Shown: positions 1 to 5,206 of the stretch, one piece after another
How positions within the stretch are numbered: position 1 is the stretch's first letter
How the letters are laid out: each line of letters starts with the position of its first letter
DNA from: Actinomycetes bacterium
Lineage (GTDB): Bacteria; Actinomycetota; Humimicrobiia; JAHJRV01
Reading direction: 5' to 3'
DNA length: 6,057 bases
NCBI GenBank assembly: GCA_030640275.1
Contig: DAOWJR010000046.1
Location: forward strand, 1 to 6,057
Made by a program: the position numbers and the translations under genes
The notes under the pieces: generated by a model
Databases searched by the model: none
What the model saw: only the letters and a program-made list of their open reading frames with translations
What the model was told of the DNA's origin: nothing

Positions 1-1
1 A

Positions 2-244
2 GTAACAAATTTAGTTAATAATACATTTTATGCTGAAATTAGTTTGATACATAAAAGTAGAATAATTAAAATAAGTTCTAGACCAAGTGATGCAATTGCC
101 ATTGCTATCAGAGCAAAAGTCCCTATTTTCGCATCTAAAAAGGTATTAGACCTTGCATCAATATTAATAGAGACTGTTGATGATGAGATAAAAAGGTTCA
201 GGAAATTTCTTGAAACAGTAAGACCAGAAGACTTTAAAGCTTAA
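2..244 (+). CDS. Bifunctional nuclease (DUF151/BFN) family protein, C-terminal part
   Basis: The 5' end lies outside the window. The open frame runs from base 2 without an internal stop to TAA at 242-244, giving about 80 residues. It shows the DUF151 core: a short 'FYAEI' strand, then 'IKISSRPSDAIAIAIR' and 'VPIFASKKVLD', followed by an acidic/basic helical tail ending 'RPEDFKA'. The S-R-P-S-D-A-I-A string is the family hallmark, and the 'PEDF' ending is also typical of bacterial members. The family is named for a plant protein with RNase and DNase activity. Bacterial members are conserved, but their cellular role is poorly defined. The in-frame TTG at 44 is not a credible start because the domain clearly begins upstream. 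The next gene (378-983) converges on it, so they are not co-transcribed. Confidence 0.85.
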   Translation, partial: VTNLVNNTFYAEISLIHKSRIIKISSRPSDAIAIAIRAKVPIFASKKVLDLASILIETVDDEIKRFRKFLETVRPEDFKA

Positions 245-263
245 TGTGCTGTTTTTTAGTTTT

Positions 264-311
264 ACTTGTTTCCCCTCCCTTTATGGGAGGGGGTAGGGGG
301 AGGGTACAAGT
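264..311. repeat. G-rich palindromic element with G-quadruplex motif
   Basis: Arms CCCCTCCC (272-279) and GGGAGGGG (285-292) form a hairpin with loop TTTAT. Outer arms ACTTGT (264-269) and ACAAGT (306-311) enclose it. The plus strand at 285-304 has four G-tracts (3, 5, 5 and 3 G) separated by loops of A, TA and A, a textbook intramolecular G-quadruplex pattern. The element lies between two convergent genes in DNA that otherwise has almost no G-runs. From memory, similar C-rich/G-rich palindromes occur as dispersed intergenic repeats in many bacterial genomes, but copy number cannot be judged here. It could help terminate both converging transcripts, although neither side has the U-run of an intrinsic terminator. 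Confidence 0.7.
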
Positions 312-377
312 TTAACATACAATCTTTTAAAAGAATAATATTAACAGATTCAATATGTTTTACTAAATAATAAAGAC

Positions 378-983
378 TTATAATAAATTAGTGATTATAA
401 TTTGAGACCATCTCTCCATTTTATTCTTATATTTTAGTAAATCTTCCTTATTAACTAATTTACCCTTCATCTTAGACTTTTCCCTGAATTCAATATCTGA
501 GCTTTCAATTTCAATTAAATAAACAATACCAAAATGCACTTTTCCCACTTCATCAAAATCATCATTTAGCAAACCTATAATCTTATAACTTAATTTTCCA
601 TTATAAATTAATTCCTCATTAAATTCTCTTTTTAATCCCGAATTAATTAAATCATGTGGTTTATTAATATCTTCTTCATTTATATGACCACCTATACCTA
701 TTGAATATTTGTAAAAAAGTCTATTTTCTACTCCAACAGGAAATCTTTGAAACATAAAATATTTATTTTTAAATTTTATTATCAAATAAGGAATTATTTG
801 CTTATAATTTGGATCATTCTCAACTAAAAATCTTTTCATAAATATTGAGTATTTTCTTATTCTTTCTAAATAATATTTTGTTTTATGGCTATTAAATCCC
901 TCAAAGAAAATATCCTCAAACAGCTTTTCTCTTGAAACAACCAAAACCTTTTCTGTATGCTCTTTTTTTTCTTTGTTTTCCAT
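378..983 (-). CDS. Nudix-like hydrolase with extended Nudix box
   Basis: The protein has 201 residues. Residues about 62-100 read 'KQIIPYLIIK', then 'RFPVGVENRLFYKYSIGIGGHIN', followed at 119-125 by 'REFNEEL', the REUxEEx half of the Nudix box (catalytic Glu120, Glu123, Glu124). The glycine half (GGH, 98-100) is about 18 residues before REFNEEL, longer than the canonical GX5EX7REUXEE spacing, and Asp111 stands where the first box Glu is expected. I recall this 'KQ-IPY ... SIGIGGHIN' form as a recognised Nudix subgroup of about 200 residues, so the length is normal. Nudix enzymes cleave nucleoside diphosphates linked to another group using Mg2+; the substrate here is unknown. The first 15 residues are very Lys/Glu-rich. 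No clear Shine-Dalgarno precedes the ATG at 983. It is transcribed alone, downstream (on its strand) of the palindromes at 1011-1057. Confidence 0.8.
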   Translation of the reverse strand: MENKEKKEHTEKVLVVSREKLFEDIFFEGFNSHKTKYYLERIRKYSIFMKRFLVENDPNYKQIIPYLIIKFKNKYFMFQRFPVGVENRLFYKYSIGIGGHINEEDINKPHDLINSGLKREFNEELIYNGKLSYKIIGLLNDDFDEVGKVHFGIVYLIEIESSDIEFREKSKMKGKLVNKEDLLKYKNKMERWSQIIITNLL

Positions 984-1010
984 TTTTAATTTCTTTTATT
1001 AGAGATTTAA

Positions 1011-1057
1011 ATATGATAATTTATCATATAATTATGATATAAATTATATCAAGATAT
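1011..1057. promoter_or_regulatory. Cluster of overlapping palindromes, operator-like
   Basis: Bases 1011-1029 form a perfect 19-base inverted repeat, ATATGATAA-T-TTATCATAT. Overlapping it are TATCATA/TATGATA (1022-1028 with 1033-1039, spacer TAAT), GATATAA-A-TTATATC (1036-1050) and ATATC/GATAT (1046-1050 with 1053-1057). The centres fall at about 1020, 1030, 1043 and 1051, roughly one helical turn apart, which suits cooperative binding of a dimeric regulator. The first site lies 28 bases upstream of the Nudix start codon. The TGATAA-T-TTATCA core looks like a shortened Fur/PerR-type box, but that is only a resemblance. High AT content makes some chance palindromes expected. Confidence 0.4.
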
Positions 1058-1097
1058 TAAAAAAGTATATTTTTATATTTTTACTATTCATGGTTTA

Positions 1098-1201
1098 ACC
1101 TGATAAAAACTTATTTTAAATAGATAATACCTGATAAGATATTATTATATAAAAATACCTGATAAAAGGTTATAATATTGAAAAATACCTGATAAAAAGG
1201 T
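1098..1201. repeat. Four spaced ACCTGATAA repeats (iteron-like)
   Basis: ACCTGATAA begins at 1098, 1129, 1157 and 1187, so the spacing is 31, 28 and 30 bp, close to three helical turns. The last two units are better conserved, sharing the 17-mer AAAAATACCTGATAAAA (1151-1167 and 1181-1197). These two also form short hairpins, ACCT-6 nt-AGGT (1157-1170) and ACCT-7 nt-AGGT (1187-1201). The 'spacers' are AT-rich and only about 20 bp. Regular spacing on one face of the helix fits binding sites for a protein (operator array or iteron). The units are too short and variable for a CRISPR array, and no DnaA-box consensus accompanies them. Confidence 0.6.
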
Positions 1202-1374
1202 TTATAAAGGTATTTGAATATCTAATTATAGGGAAAAATAGATATTAAAGAGTAAATTTATTAAGGTTTTATCATTAATTAGCTTCGAAGTTTAAAATGG
1301 AACAAAATTGTTTATAAATTATATATTTAAATAAAAATATTTTTTAAAATTTCAAAATTTAATGGAATATAGTA

Positions 1375-1488
1375 ATGCCAAAGAGAGATATAAGAAAAAG
1401 TATTAAAAGAAGAAGACCATTAAAACATTGGGAGATAAAGAAAAAACAAAAAGGTAAAAAACGCATAAAAATCCCAAAGAGAAAGTAA
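1375..1488 (+). CDS. Very small, highly basic protein (37 aa), unknown
   Basis: ATG at 1375 to TAA at 1486-1488 encodes 37 residues starting 'MPKRDIRKSIKRRRPLKHW' and ending 'IKIPKRK'. More than half are Lys or Arg, with only two acidic residues and a single Trp; there is no Cys, so no zinc ribbon. A weak GGAA lies about eight bases upstream. A composition like this is typical of tiny ribosomal proteins or RNA/DNA-binding peptides, but I do not recognise it as bL34, bL36, bTHX or archaeal L39/L41. Arguments for a real gene are the intact frame, the long gene-free region before it and an inverted repeat 20 bases after its stop. A-rich DNA reads as Lys by chance, so it may be spurious. Confidence 0.4.
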   Translation: MPKRDIRKSIKRRRPLKHWEIKKKQKGKKRIKIPKRK

Positions 1489-1508
1489 AAAGGAAGGGAA
1501 TAAGTAAA

Positions 1509-1558
1509 ATTATAATCAAGTTTACATAAGATATATTAGCGGAACTTGTAATTATAAT
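1509..1558. repeat. Long inverted repeat behind the small basic gene
   Basis: ATTATAAT-CAAGTT (1509-1522) pairs with AACTTG-TA-ATTATAAT (1543-1558), a 14-base-pair stem with a 2-base bulge and a 20-base loop that contains the only G+C-richer bases nearby (AGCGG). T-rich sequence follows on the plus strand from about 1569. It could end transcription of 1375-1488, or be the fold of a small RNA. The loop is long for an intrinsic terminator and the stem is AT-rich, so it would be weak. Confidence 0.35.
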
Positions 1559-1620
1559 AGAAATTCTTTAAATTTTTGACTTTTAAATGTTTTTCTCTTG
1601 TTTTTAATATATTTATAATT

Positions 1621-2082
1621 TTATATAAATTTTATAAGTATAGATTCTTCATCAATTAATATCAATGTCCAATCTTCTTGTTTAGAATATATAGCTAAAT
1701 TCAAGAAATTTTCAGATGAATTTTTGGGTATAAATTCTATTTTCCAGGGAAATACACCCTTCAGTATTTTTTTAGAATTAATATCATGACTTAGGTCAGC
1801 TATCTTTAATTTTACATTTTTATCCTTTTCTTTAAGTTCTAAAAATATATAATAACATCCCTTTTTATAAGATATGTTATCGTTATTTTTTATTTCATAT
1901 TTAATTAGAACCTCATCTCCAATTTTTAGTTGATCTTTATCTATACTTAGCGTTAATTCAAGATCCGGTTTGAATTCCTTTTGTTTTGGATATATGGGTA
2001 TTATTACAATTAAAAATATCAATAGAATTAAAATAATAAAATTAAAAATTATTGAAAAAATAGCACCTTTTTTAATTTTCAC
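1621..2082 (-). CDS. Membrane-anchored protein with extracytoplasmic beta-rich domain, unknown
   Basis: The protein has 153 residues. Residues 1-6 are basic (MKIKKG), residues about 7-30 form one continuous hydrophobic segment (a membrane anchor or uncleaved signal; no lipobox Cys), and residues 38-153 are hydrophilic with alternating beta-strand character ('LELTLSIDKDQLKIGDEVLIKYEIKN'). The pattern 'sv.kd.lkiGdev.ikyeikN' resembles the start of Ig-like or BsuPI-type domains, so an exported Ig-fold is likely, but no family is certain. The start is GTG at 2082, supported by GGTGAT six bases upstream; the nearby ATG at 2096 is out of frame and hits a stop. It lies 71 bases downstream of the DUF3786 gene on the same strand, so they probably share a transcript. 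Confidence 0.7.
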   Translation of the reverse strand: MKIKKGAIFSIIFNFIILILLIFLIVIIPIYPKQKEFKPDLELTLSIDKDQLKIGDEVLIKYEIKNNDNISYKKGCYYIFLELKEKDKNVKLKIADLSHDINSKKILKGVFPWKIEFIPKNSSENFLNLAIYSKQEDWTLILIDEESILIKFI

Positions 2083-2153
2083 CTATTTATCACCATTTTA
2101 TTAGCTAAATATAAATCCTTTTTAACAAAGTTAAAATCTAACAGGTTATATTC

Positions 2154-2798
2154 TTAAATTTTTACATTTATTAATTCTTTTATAAGAAATATTGTTAATA
2201 CCTTTACTTCTTCTGCAGATAGCAGATTCTTCACAGATTTATCATATAAAACATTTGCATTTGTAGGAAATTCCTCATCAGCCTTATAAAAAACAAATAA
2301 AACAGGATATTTTGGAAATGCTTTTAATACAATTCCCATATCCCCTATTGAAATATTTTCACCGTTAAGTTTTTTTGCTGTTAAAAGCAACCTATTTGGT
2401 TCTTCCGAAAAGATTTTGACTAAGGGAGATAGAGTACCAGGAATTGTTTTTGCGTAAAATAAGGCATCCGGAATCTCTCTGTATGATATCCACCCCTCCC
2501 CTGTTTCTCTTGATGTACATCCTAAAAGGTAATGTATAGTTATCACACTTAAATGTAGATCTATTTTTTCCATATTATCAGACCAGTAGATATTTTTATT
2601 ATTCATATCTGCAATAATTTCTCTATTTAAATACGGAATTACAATTTGTTTATGACCATCTTTAGTTGTTATATAATTGACATCTGATTTCTTTGATATA
2701 TCATCTAGATTTGCTTTCTTTAGTTTTAAAAAAGTATCATCAAATAGTTTTTTTATCATTTCTAATTTTTCTTTTTCAATTCTATCCTTATATAACAT
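2154..2798 (-). CDS. DUF3786 domain-containing protein
   Basis: The protein has 214 residues, about the usual length for the family. A helical N-terminus (1-35) leads into a strand region. Then come 'HYLLG' (89-93), 'GWISYREIPDALFY' (102-115), a variable 'FSEEPNRLLL' stretch, 'GDMGIVLKAFPKYPVLFVFYK' (152-172) and 'ADEEFPTNANVLYDKSV' (173-189). The last two blocks match the DUF3786 signature in which a Pro-rich strand is followed by D-E-E-F-P and L-(F/Y)-D. The function is unknown. From memory the family is commonest in strict anaerobes. There is no signal peptide or membrane segment, so it is probably cytosolic. ATG at 2798 is preceded by AAAGGAAA at a good distance. It is the first gene of a probable two-gene unit with the membrane-anchored protein downstream. 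Confidence 0.8.
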   Translation of the reverse strand: MLYKDRIEKEKLEMIKKLFDDTFLKLKKANLDDISKKSDVNYITTKDGHKQIVIPYLNREIIADMNNKNIYWSDNMEKIDLHLSVITIHYLLGCTSRETGEGWISYREIPDALFYAKTIPGTLSPLVKIFSEEPNRLLLTAKKLNGENISIGDMGIVLKAFPKYPVLFVFYKADEEFPTNANVLYDKSVKNLLSAEEVKVLTIFLIKELINVKI

Positions 2799-2848
2799 AT
2801 ATTTCCTTTACTTTTTTGTCCTTCTTCTCATTTTTAACATCATTATTT

Positions 2849-2864
2849 ATGATCTAAAGATCAT
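2849..2864. promoter_or_regulatory. Short palindrome upstream of the DUF3786 gene
   Basis: ATGATC-TAAA-GATCAT is a perfect 6-base inverted repeat with a 4-base spacer, about 50 bases upstream of the DUF3786 start codon. It sits where an operator or leader hairpin would be expected. No paired promoter hexamers can be assigned with confidence. Confidence 0.25.
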
Positions 2865-2975
2865 CATATTCTATATTTTAATTTGTATTGAGTGATTTTA
2901 GCAAAAATTTAAAGAATTAACAAAAGATTATTAATCGAACCTACGTTTGCTTTTTCATAAAATTTATGATATATT

Positions 2976-3055
2976 AGAGTTAAGTAAGAAGACTCCTTCC
3001 TCAAACCTTTGATTTTAGGTGGGGGATGAATTGACAAAAGCATTTAACTCTTCTT
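2976..3055 (+). repeat. Left-end hairpin of the tnpB element
   Basis: A small inner hairpin (2998-3025, loop TTGATTTT) is surrounded by two mutually exclusive outer pairings: AGAGTTAA (2976-2983) with TTAACTCT (3044-3051), and AAGAAGA (2986-2992) with TCTTCTT (3049-3055). The inner hairpin with its bulged bases resembles the imperfect palindromes that TnpA Y1 transposases recognise. The outer arms would close a roughly 76-base cruciform just upstream of tnpB. Confidence 0.5.
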
Positions 3056-3091
3056 AATAAATATTAAGGTATTTAATATTAAGGATAGAAA

Positions 3092-4285
3092 ATGAAGGTT
3101 CAGAAAACAATTCAGTATAAAATAATTCAACCCAATAAGAATAAGGAGTTGAAGTTAAACACGACTATGCGTCAGTATAGAAGATGCATCAATTTCTATC
3201 TTCATGAAATTTTAAAGAATGAAGAAATGAGGGATATATATTACAAAGCAAAAGAAATATTCAAACTACCAACAGCTTTAATTCAAACAGCAAGAGATAT
3301 AGCAAAAGAACAATACAAAAGTTGGAAGAATAGTGAAGACAATCCTAAATTCCCACATTTTGAAGGATTCATTCCATTAAGATTTGATAAAAGAACGATA
3401 AATTTTAGCAAAGAAAATAATCACTTTGATTGGTGGGCTAATATTTCTACTATTAAAGGTAAAGTGAAAGTTCCGATAACAGGTAGAAAACAAACTAAGT
3501 TAAATGATAATTTTCTTTCAGCACAATTAATTTACAAAAACAATGCCTTCTACTTGAATGTAATTTTTGAAGAAGAGAAAGAAATACCTAAAGAAGAGAA
3601 ACTTGAACATTTTGTTGGAGTTGATTTAGGAATAAATAACATAGCAACTGTTGTTGTTCAAAATAGAAAAGGTGAAGTATTAGAAACTAAGTTTTTTTCT
3701 GGCAAACAACTTGTGGAAAAGAGAAGAAGATTTAGTGATTTAAGAAAAGAGTTAGGTAAGAAAAAACTGTTAAATGAGATAAAGAAAACCAAAGATAGAG
3801 AAAGAAATTACATGAAGGATGTTAATCACAAGGTTAGCACAGAAATAATCAATATAGCTAAGAGATATCCTAATTGTTGTGTTGTAGTAGAAAAATTAAA
3901 AGGAATAAGAAGTAAAATTAAATACTCAAAACAATTTAATAAAAAGTTTCATAACTGGAGTTTTAAAGAACTTCAAAGGTTCATAGAATATAAAGCTCAT
4001 TATAATTCAATTGCTATAAGAAGAGTCTATCCTGCATATACTTCTCAAGTTTGCAGGAACTGTTTTAGTAAAACAATGAGAAGTTCTCAATCTAAAGCAG
4101 TTTGTCAAACCTGCAAGATAGAAGTAAATGCTGATTGGCTCGGAGCAGTTAACGTAACTAAAAGATTGTTTGGCTATATGTTAAGCAATCTGGGTTGCAG
4201 TGAATCCAGCCCCAAACAAGGTAATGCTGAACACAAAGGTGTCACAGCTCCATCCTTTGGTAAATCTAAAGGATTTGTGGCATAA
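3092..4285 (+). CDS. tnpB: RNA-guided endonuclease TnpB (IS200/IS605 family)
   Basis: The protein has 397 residues, the usual size. It has an N-terminal helical/OB-like region with 'RQYRRCINFYLHEIL' (27-41), then a split RuvC nuclease with 'FVGVDLGINNIA' (Asp178), 'CVVVEKLKGIR' (Glu267) and 'NADWLGAVNV' (Asp348), so the catalytic D-E-D set is complete. Between the last two, Cys321, Cys324, Cys338 and Cys341 form the four-cysteine zinc finger ('TSQVCRNC ... CQTC'). Leu350 replaces the frequent Asn of the last motif, a variation I recall in other members. TnpB cuts DNA guided by an omega-RNA from the element's right end, next to a motif matching the insertion target, and helps keep the element in place. 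ATG at 3092 has AAGGA six bases upstream, within a direct repeat ATATTAAGG (3061-3069, 3076-3084). Nothing indicates decay. Confidence 0.95.
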   Translation: MKVQKTIQYKIIQPNKNKELKLNTTMRQYRRCINFYLHEILKNEEMRDIYYKAKEIFKLPTALIQTARDIAKEQYKSWKNSEDNPKFPHFEGFIPLRFDKRTINFSKENNHFDWWANISTIKGKVKVPITGRKQTKLNDNFLSAQLIYKNNAFYLNVIFEEEKEIPKEEKLEHFVGVDLGINNIATVVVQNRKGEVLETKFFSGKQLVEKRRRFSDLRKELGKKKLLNEIKKTKDRERNYMKDVNHKVSTEIINIAKRYPNCCVVVEKLKGIRSKIKYSKQFNKKFHNWSFKELQRFIEYKAHYNSIAIRRVYPAYTSQVCRNCFSKTMRSSQSKAVCQTCKIEVNADWLGAVNVTKRLFGYMLSNLGCSESSPKQGNAEHKGVTAPSFGKSKGFVA

Positions 4286-4366
4286 TTGAGTGTGAGTTAG
4301 CCTTGAAGCCCCTTCCTCACGAATGTAGTGAGTAGGTAGGAGTAGTTCACGTACTCTAATAAAATC
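4190..4366 (+). ncRNA. Probable omega-RNA (tnpB right-end guide RNA)
   Basis: In this family the guide RNA overlaps the 3' end of tnpB and runs through the right end into flanking DNA. Stems visible in order are CTGGGTT/AATCCAG (4190-4196 with 4203-4209, one G-U), ACAC/GTGT (4231-4234 with 4239-4242), ATCCTTT/AAAGGAT (4252-4258 with 4268-4274) and CTCAC/GTGAG (4316-4320 with 4328-4332), followed by AGTAGTTCAC. The guide would begin after about 4350 and read GTACTCTAATAAAATC. The C-terminal 35 codons of tnpB would then double as RNA scaffold, which fits their odd Ser/Gly/Lys-rich composition. The 5' limit and exact guide start are estimates. Confidence 0.5.
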
Positions 4367-4383
4367 AATTAAAAGGGAGAGAA

Positions 4384-5145
4384 ATGGAATTAATATTAGT
4401 AAGACATGGAGAAGTTGAAATAAGTAAGATTAACAATAATTTAAGAAAAATTTTAGAAACAGAATCACATGGAAAATATGAGGGTGCGCTTAAAAAATTA
4501 GATAATATAGAGTTAAGTGAGCGAGGCAATGAACAAGCAAAACTTTTGGGAAGATGGCTTCAAAAGAATTATGAAATAGATGTTTTGTATTCAAGTAAAT
4601 TAAGAAGGGCTAAGGAAACTTCCAAAATAGTTAATAGTTTTTTAAATTTACCAGTAATTTTTAAAGATGAACTAAGAGAAGCCACATTTTATCTAGCCGA
4701 CTATCTATCTGATTGGTCTAATCCAATTCAGTTTGGAGAAGGTTCAATGGATACAAATTTTAATCCTAAACAATTTGTAAAAGAGATAAAAAAGTCAAAT
4801 TCTAATACTAAAATTAATATAAAAACTATTAAAGAAGAGTATAATATCAAAATAGCTAAATCAAGAGTAAAGGAAGATATTGATTTGCAAAAATATGAGG
4901 ATTTTAGAGACAAAATTGAGAAAATTATCAAAGAAATTATTACTGATAATTGGAATAAAACGGTATTAATAATTACTCATGGAGGTGTAATAGGTACAAT
5001 AATTAGAAATATAATTGGAAGACATGACATGACTATTAGGATGGATTTTACAGGACTGAGTAAATTTTCCTGGATAAAGGAATATAATAGATGGCAAATA
5101 GATTTTATAAACAAGACAGACCACCCTCTCCGGTCAAATGGGTGA
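4384..5145 (+). CDS. Histidine phosphatase family protein (phosphoglycerate mutase-like)
   Basis: The protein has 253 residues. 'MELILVRHGE' places the catalytic Arg7-His8-Gly9 at the extreme N-terminus, 'SSKLRRAKETS' (70-80) supplies the second phosphate-binding Arg, 'LRE' (97-99) the probable proton donor Glu, and 'VLIITHGGVIG' (194-204) the second catalytic His199. These are all the core residues of histidine phosphatase branch 1. A charged, Lys/Asp-rich stretch of about 70 residues (110-180) separates Glu99 from His199, making the protein longer than the ~200-residue minimal enzymes. The tail 'INKTDHPLR' echoes the 'N-T-x-H-L' end of relatives. Members dephosphorylate small phosphometabolites or phosphoproteins; the substrate here is unknown. 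ATG at 4384 has GGGAG four bases upstream. The tnpB element ends about 33 bases before it, and the HAD gene follows after 61 bases. Confidence 0.85.
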   Translation: MELILVRHGEVEISKINNNLRKILETESHGKYEGALKKLDNIELSERGNEQAKLLGRWLQKNYEIDVLYSSKLRRAKETSKIVNSFLNLPVIFKDELREATFYLADYLSDWSNPIQFGEGSMDTNFNPKQFVKEIKKSNSNTKINIKTIKEEYNIKIAKSRVKEDIDLQKYEDFRDKIEKIIKEIITDNWNKTVLIITHGGVIGTIIRNIIGRHDMTIRMDFTGLSKFSWIKEYNRWQIDFINKTDHPLRSNG

Positions 5146-5206
5146 GATCTTGCAATATAATAAATATTAAATTGTGATTAAAAATTAAGAAATAAAAGAG
5201 GTAGGA

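Larger units (their letters stand above)
984..1374. other. Gene-free, repeat-rich intergenic region
   Basis: These 391 bases lie between the divergently oriented Nudix gene and the small basic gene at 1375. Stops are frequent in all frames and the few ATGs lead only to a handful of codons. The region holds a cluster of palindromes (1011-1057), four ACCTGATAA repeats (1098-1201) and an inverted repeat AAATACCT/AGGTATTT (1183-1190 with 1208-1215). Beyond 1216 it is plain AT-rich sequence apart from the 8-base palindrome CTTCGAAG (1283-1290). Promoters for both flanking genes must lie here, but no good -35/-10 pair stands out on either strand. Confidence 0.7.
2976..4350 (+). mobile_element. Stand-alone tnpB element (IS200/IS605-like, IS1341 group)
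   Basis: The element holds a single tnpB gene and no tnpA, so it cannot move without a transposase supplied elsewhere. Its ends are subterminal hairpins, as in IS200/IS605. On the left, ACCT (3005-3008) pairs with AGGT (3017-3020), extended by TCCTC against GGGGG around a bulged AA. On the right, CTCAC (4316-4320) pairs with GTGAG (4328-4332). Both ends carry CCTTCCTCA (2995-3003 and 4311-4319) and end in related strings, GATGAATTGAC on the left and AGTAGTTCAC on the right. The right boundary near 4350 is placed after TTCAC by analogy with the family. The left boundary is uncertain by about 15 bases and the target motif cannot be fixed. No terminal inverted repeats or target duplications are expected for this family. 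Confidence 0.65.

Noticed and set aside
264..311. Intrinsic terminator
   Set aside because: The hairpin is strong but no U-run follows on either strand, so it is listed as a repeat/structure only.
1098..1201. Remnant CRISPR array
   Set aside because: The conserved unit is only 9-17 bases, the spacing is irregular (28-31), the spacers are about 20 bases of A/T-rich sequence, and no cas gene is present.
1576..1619. Promoter pair TTGACT (1576-1581) and TATAAT (1614-1619)
   Set aside because: The gap is 32 bases, not about 17, and the downstream gene lies on the opposite strand.
2677..2895. Open frame of 72 codons on the plus strand
   Set aside because: It overlaps the 5' end of the DUF3786 gene in antisense, is a Phe/Ile/Ser-rich translation of AT-rich DNA, and has no domain or ribosome site.
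2955..2969. Palindrome TCATAAA-A-TTTATGA as an operator
   Set aside because: It is a perfect 15-base dyad but pure AT-type sequence in a flank of the transposon with no clear promoter; left unassigned.
4728..4931. Open frame of 67 codons on the minus strand
   Set aside because: It lies antisense inside the histidine phosphatase gene and has the low-complexity Ile/Leu/Ser composition of a shadow frame.
5122..5144. CACCC/GGGTG hairpin as terminator after the phosphatase
   Set aside because: It lies inside the last codons of the gene, has no U-run, and competes with a GACC/GGTC pairing; probably coding sequence only.
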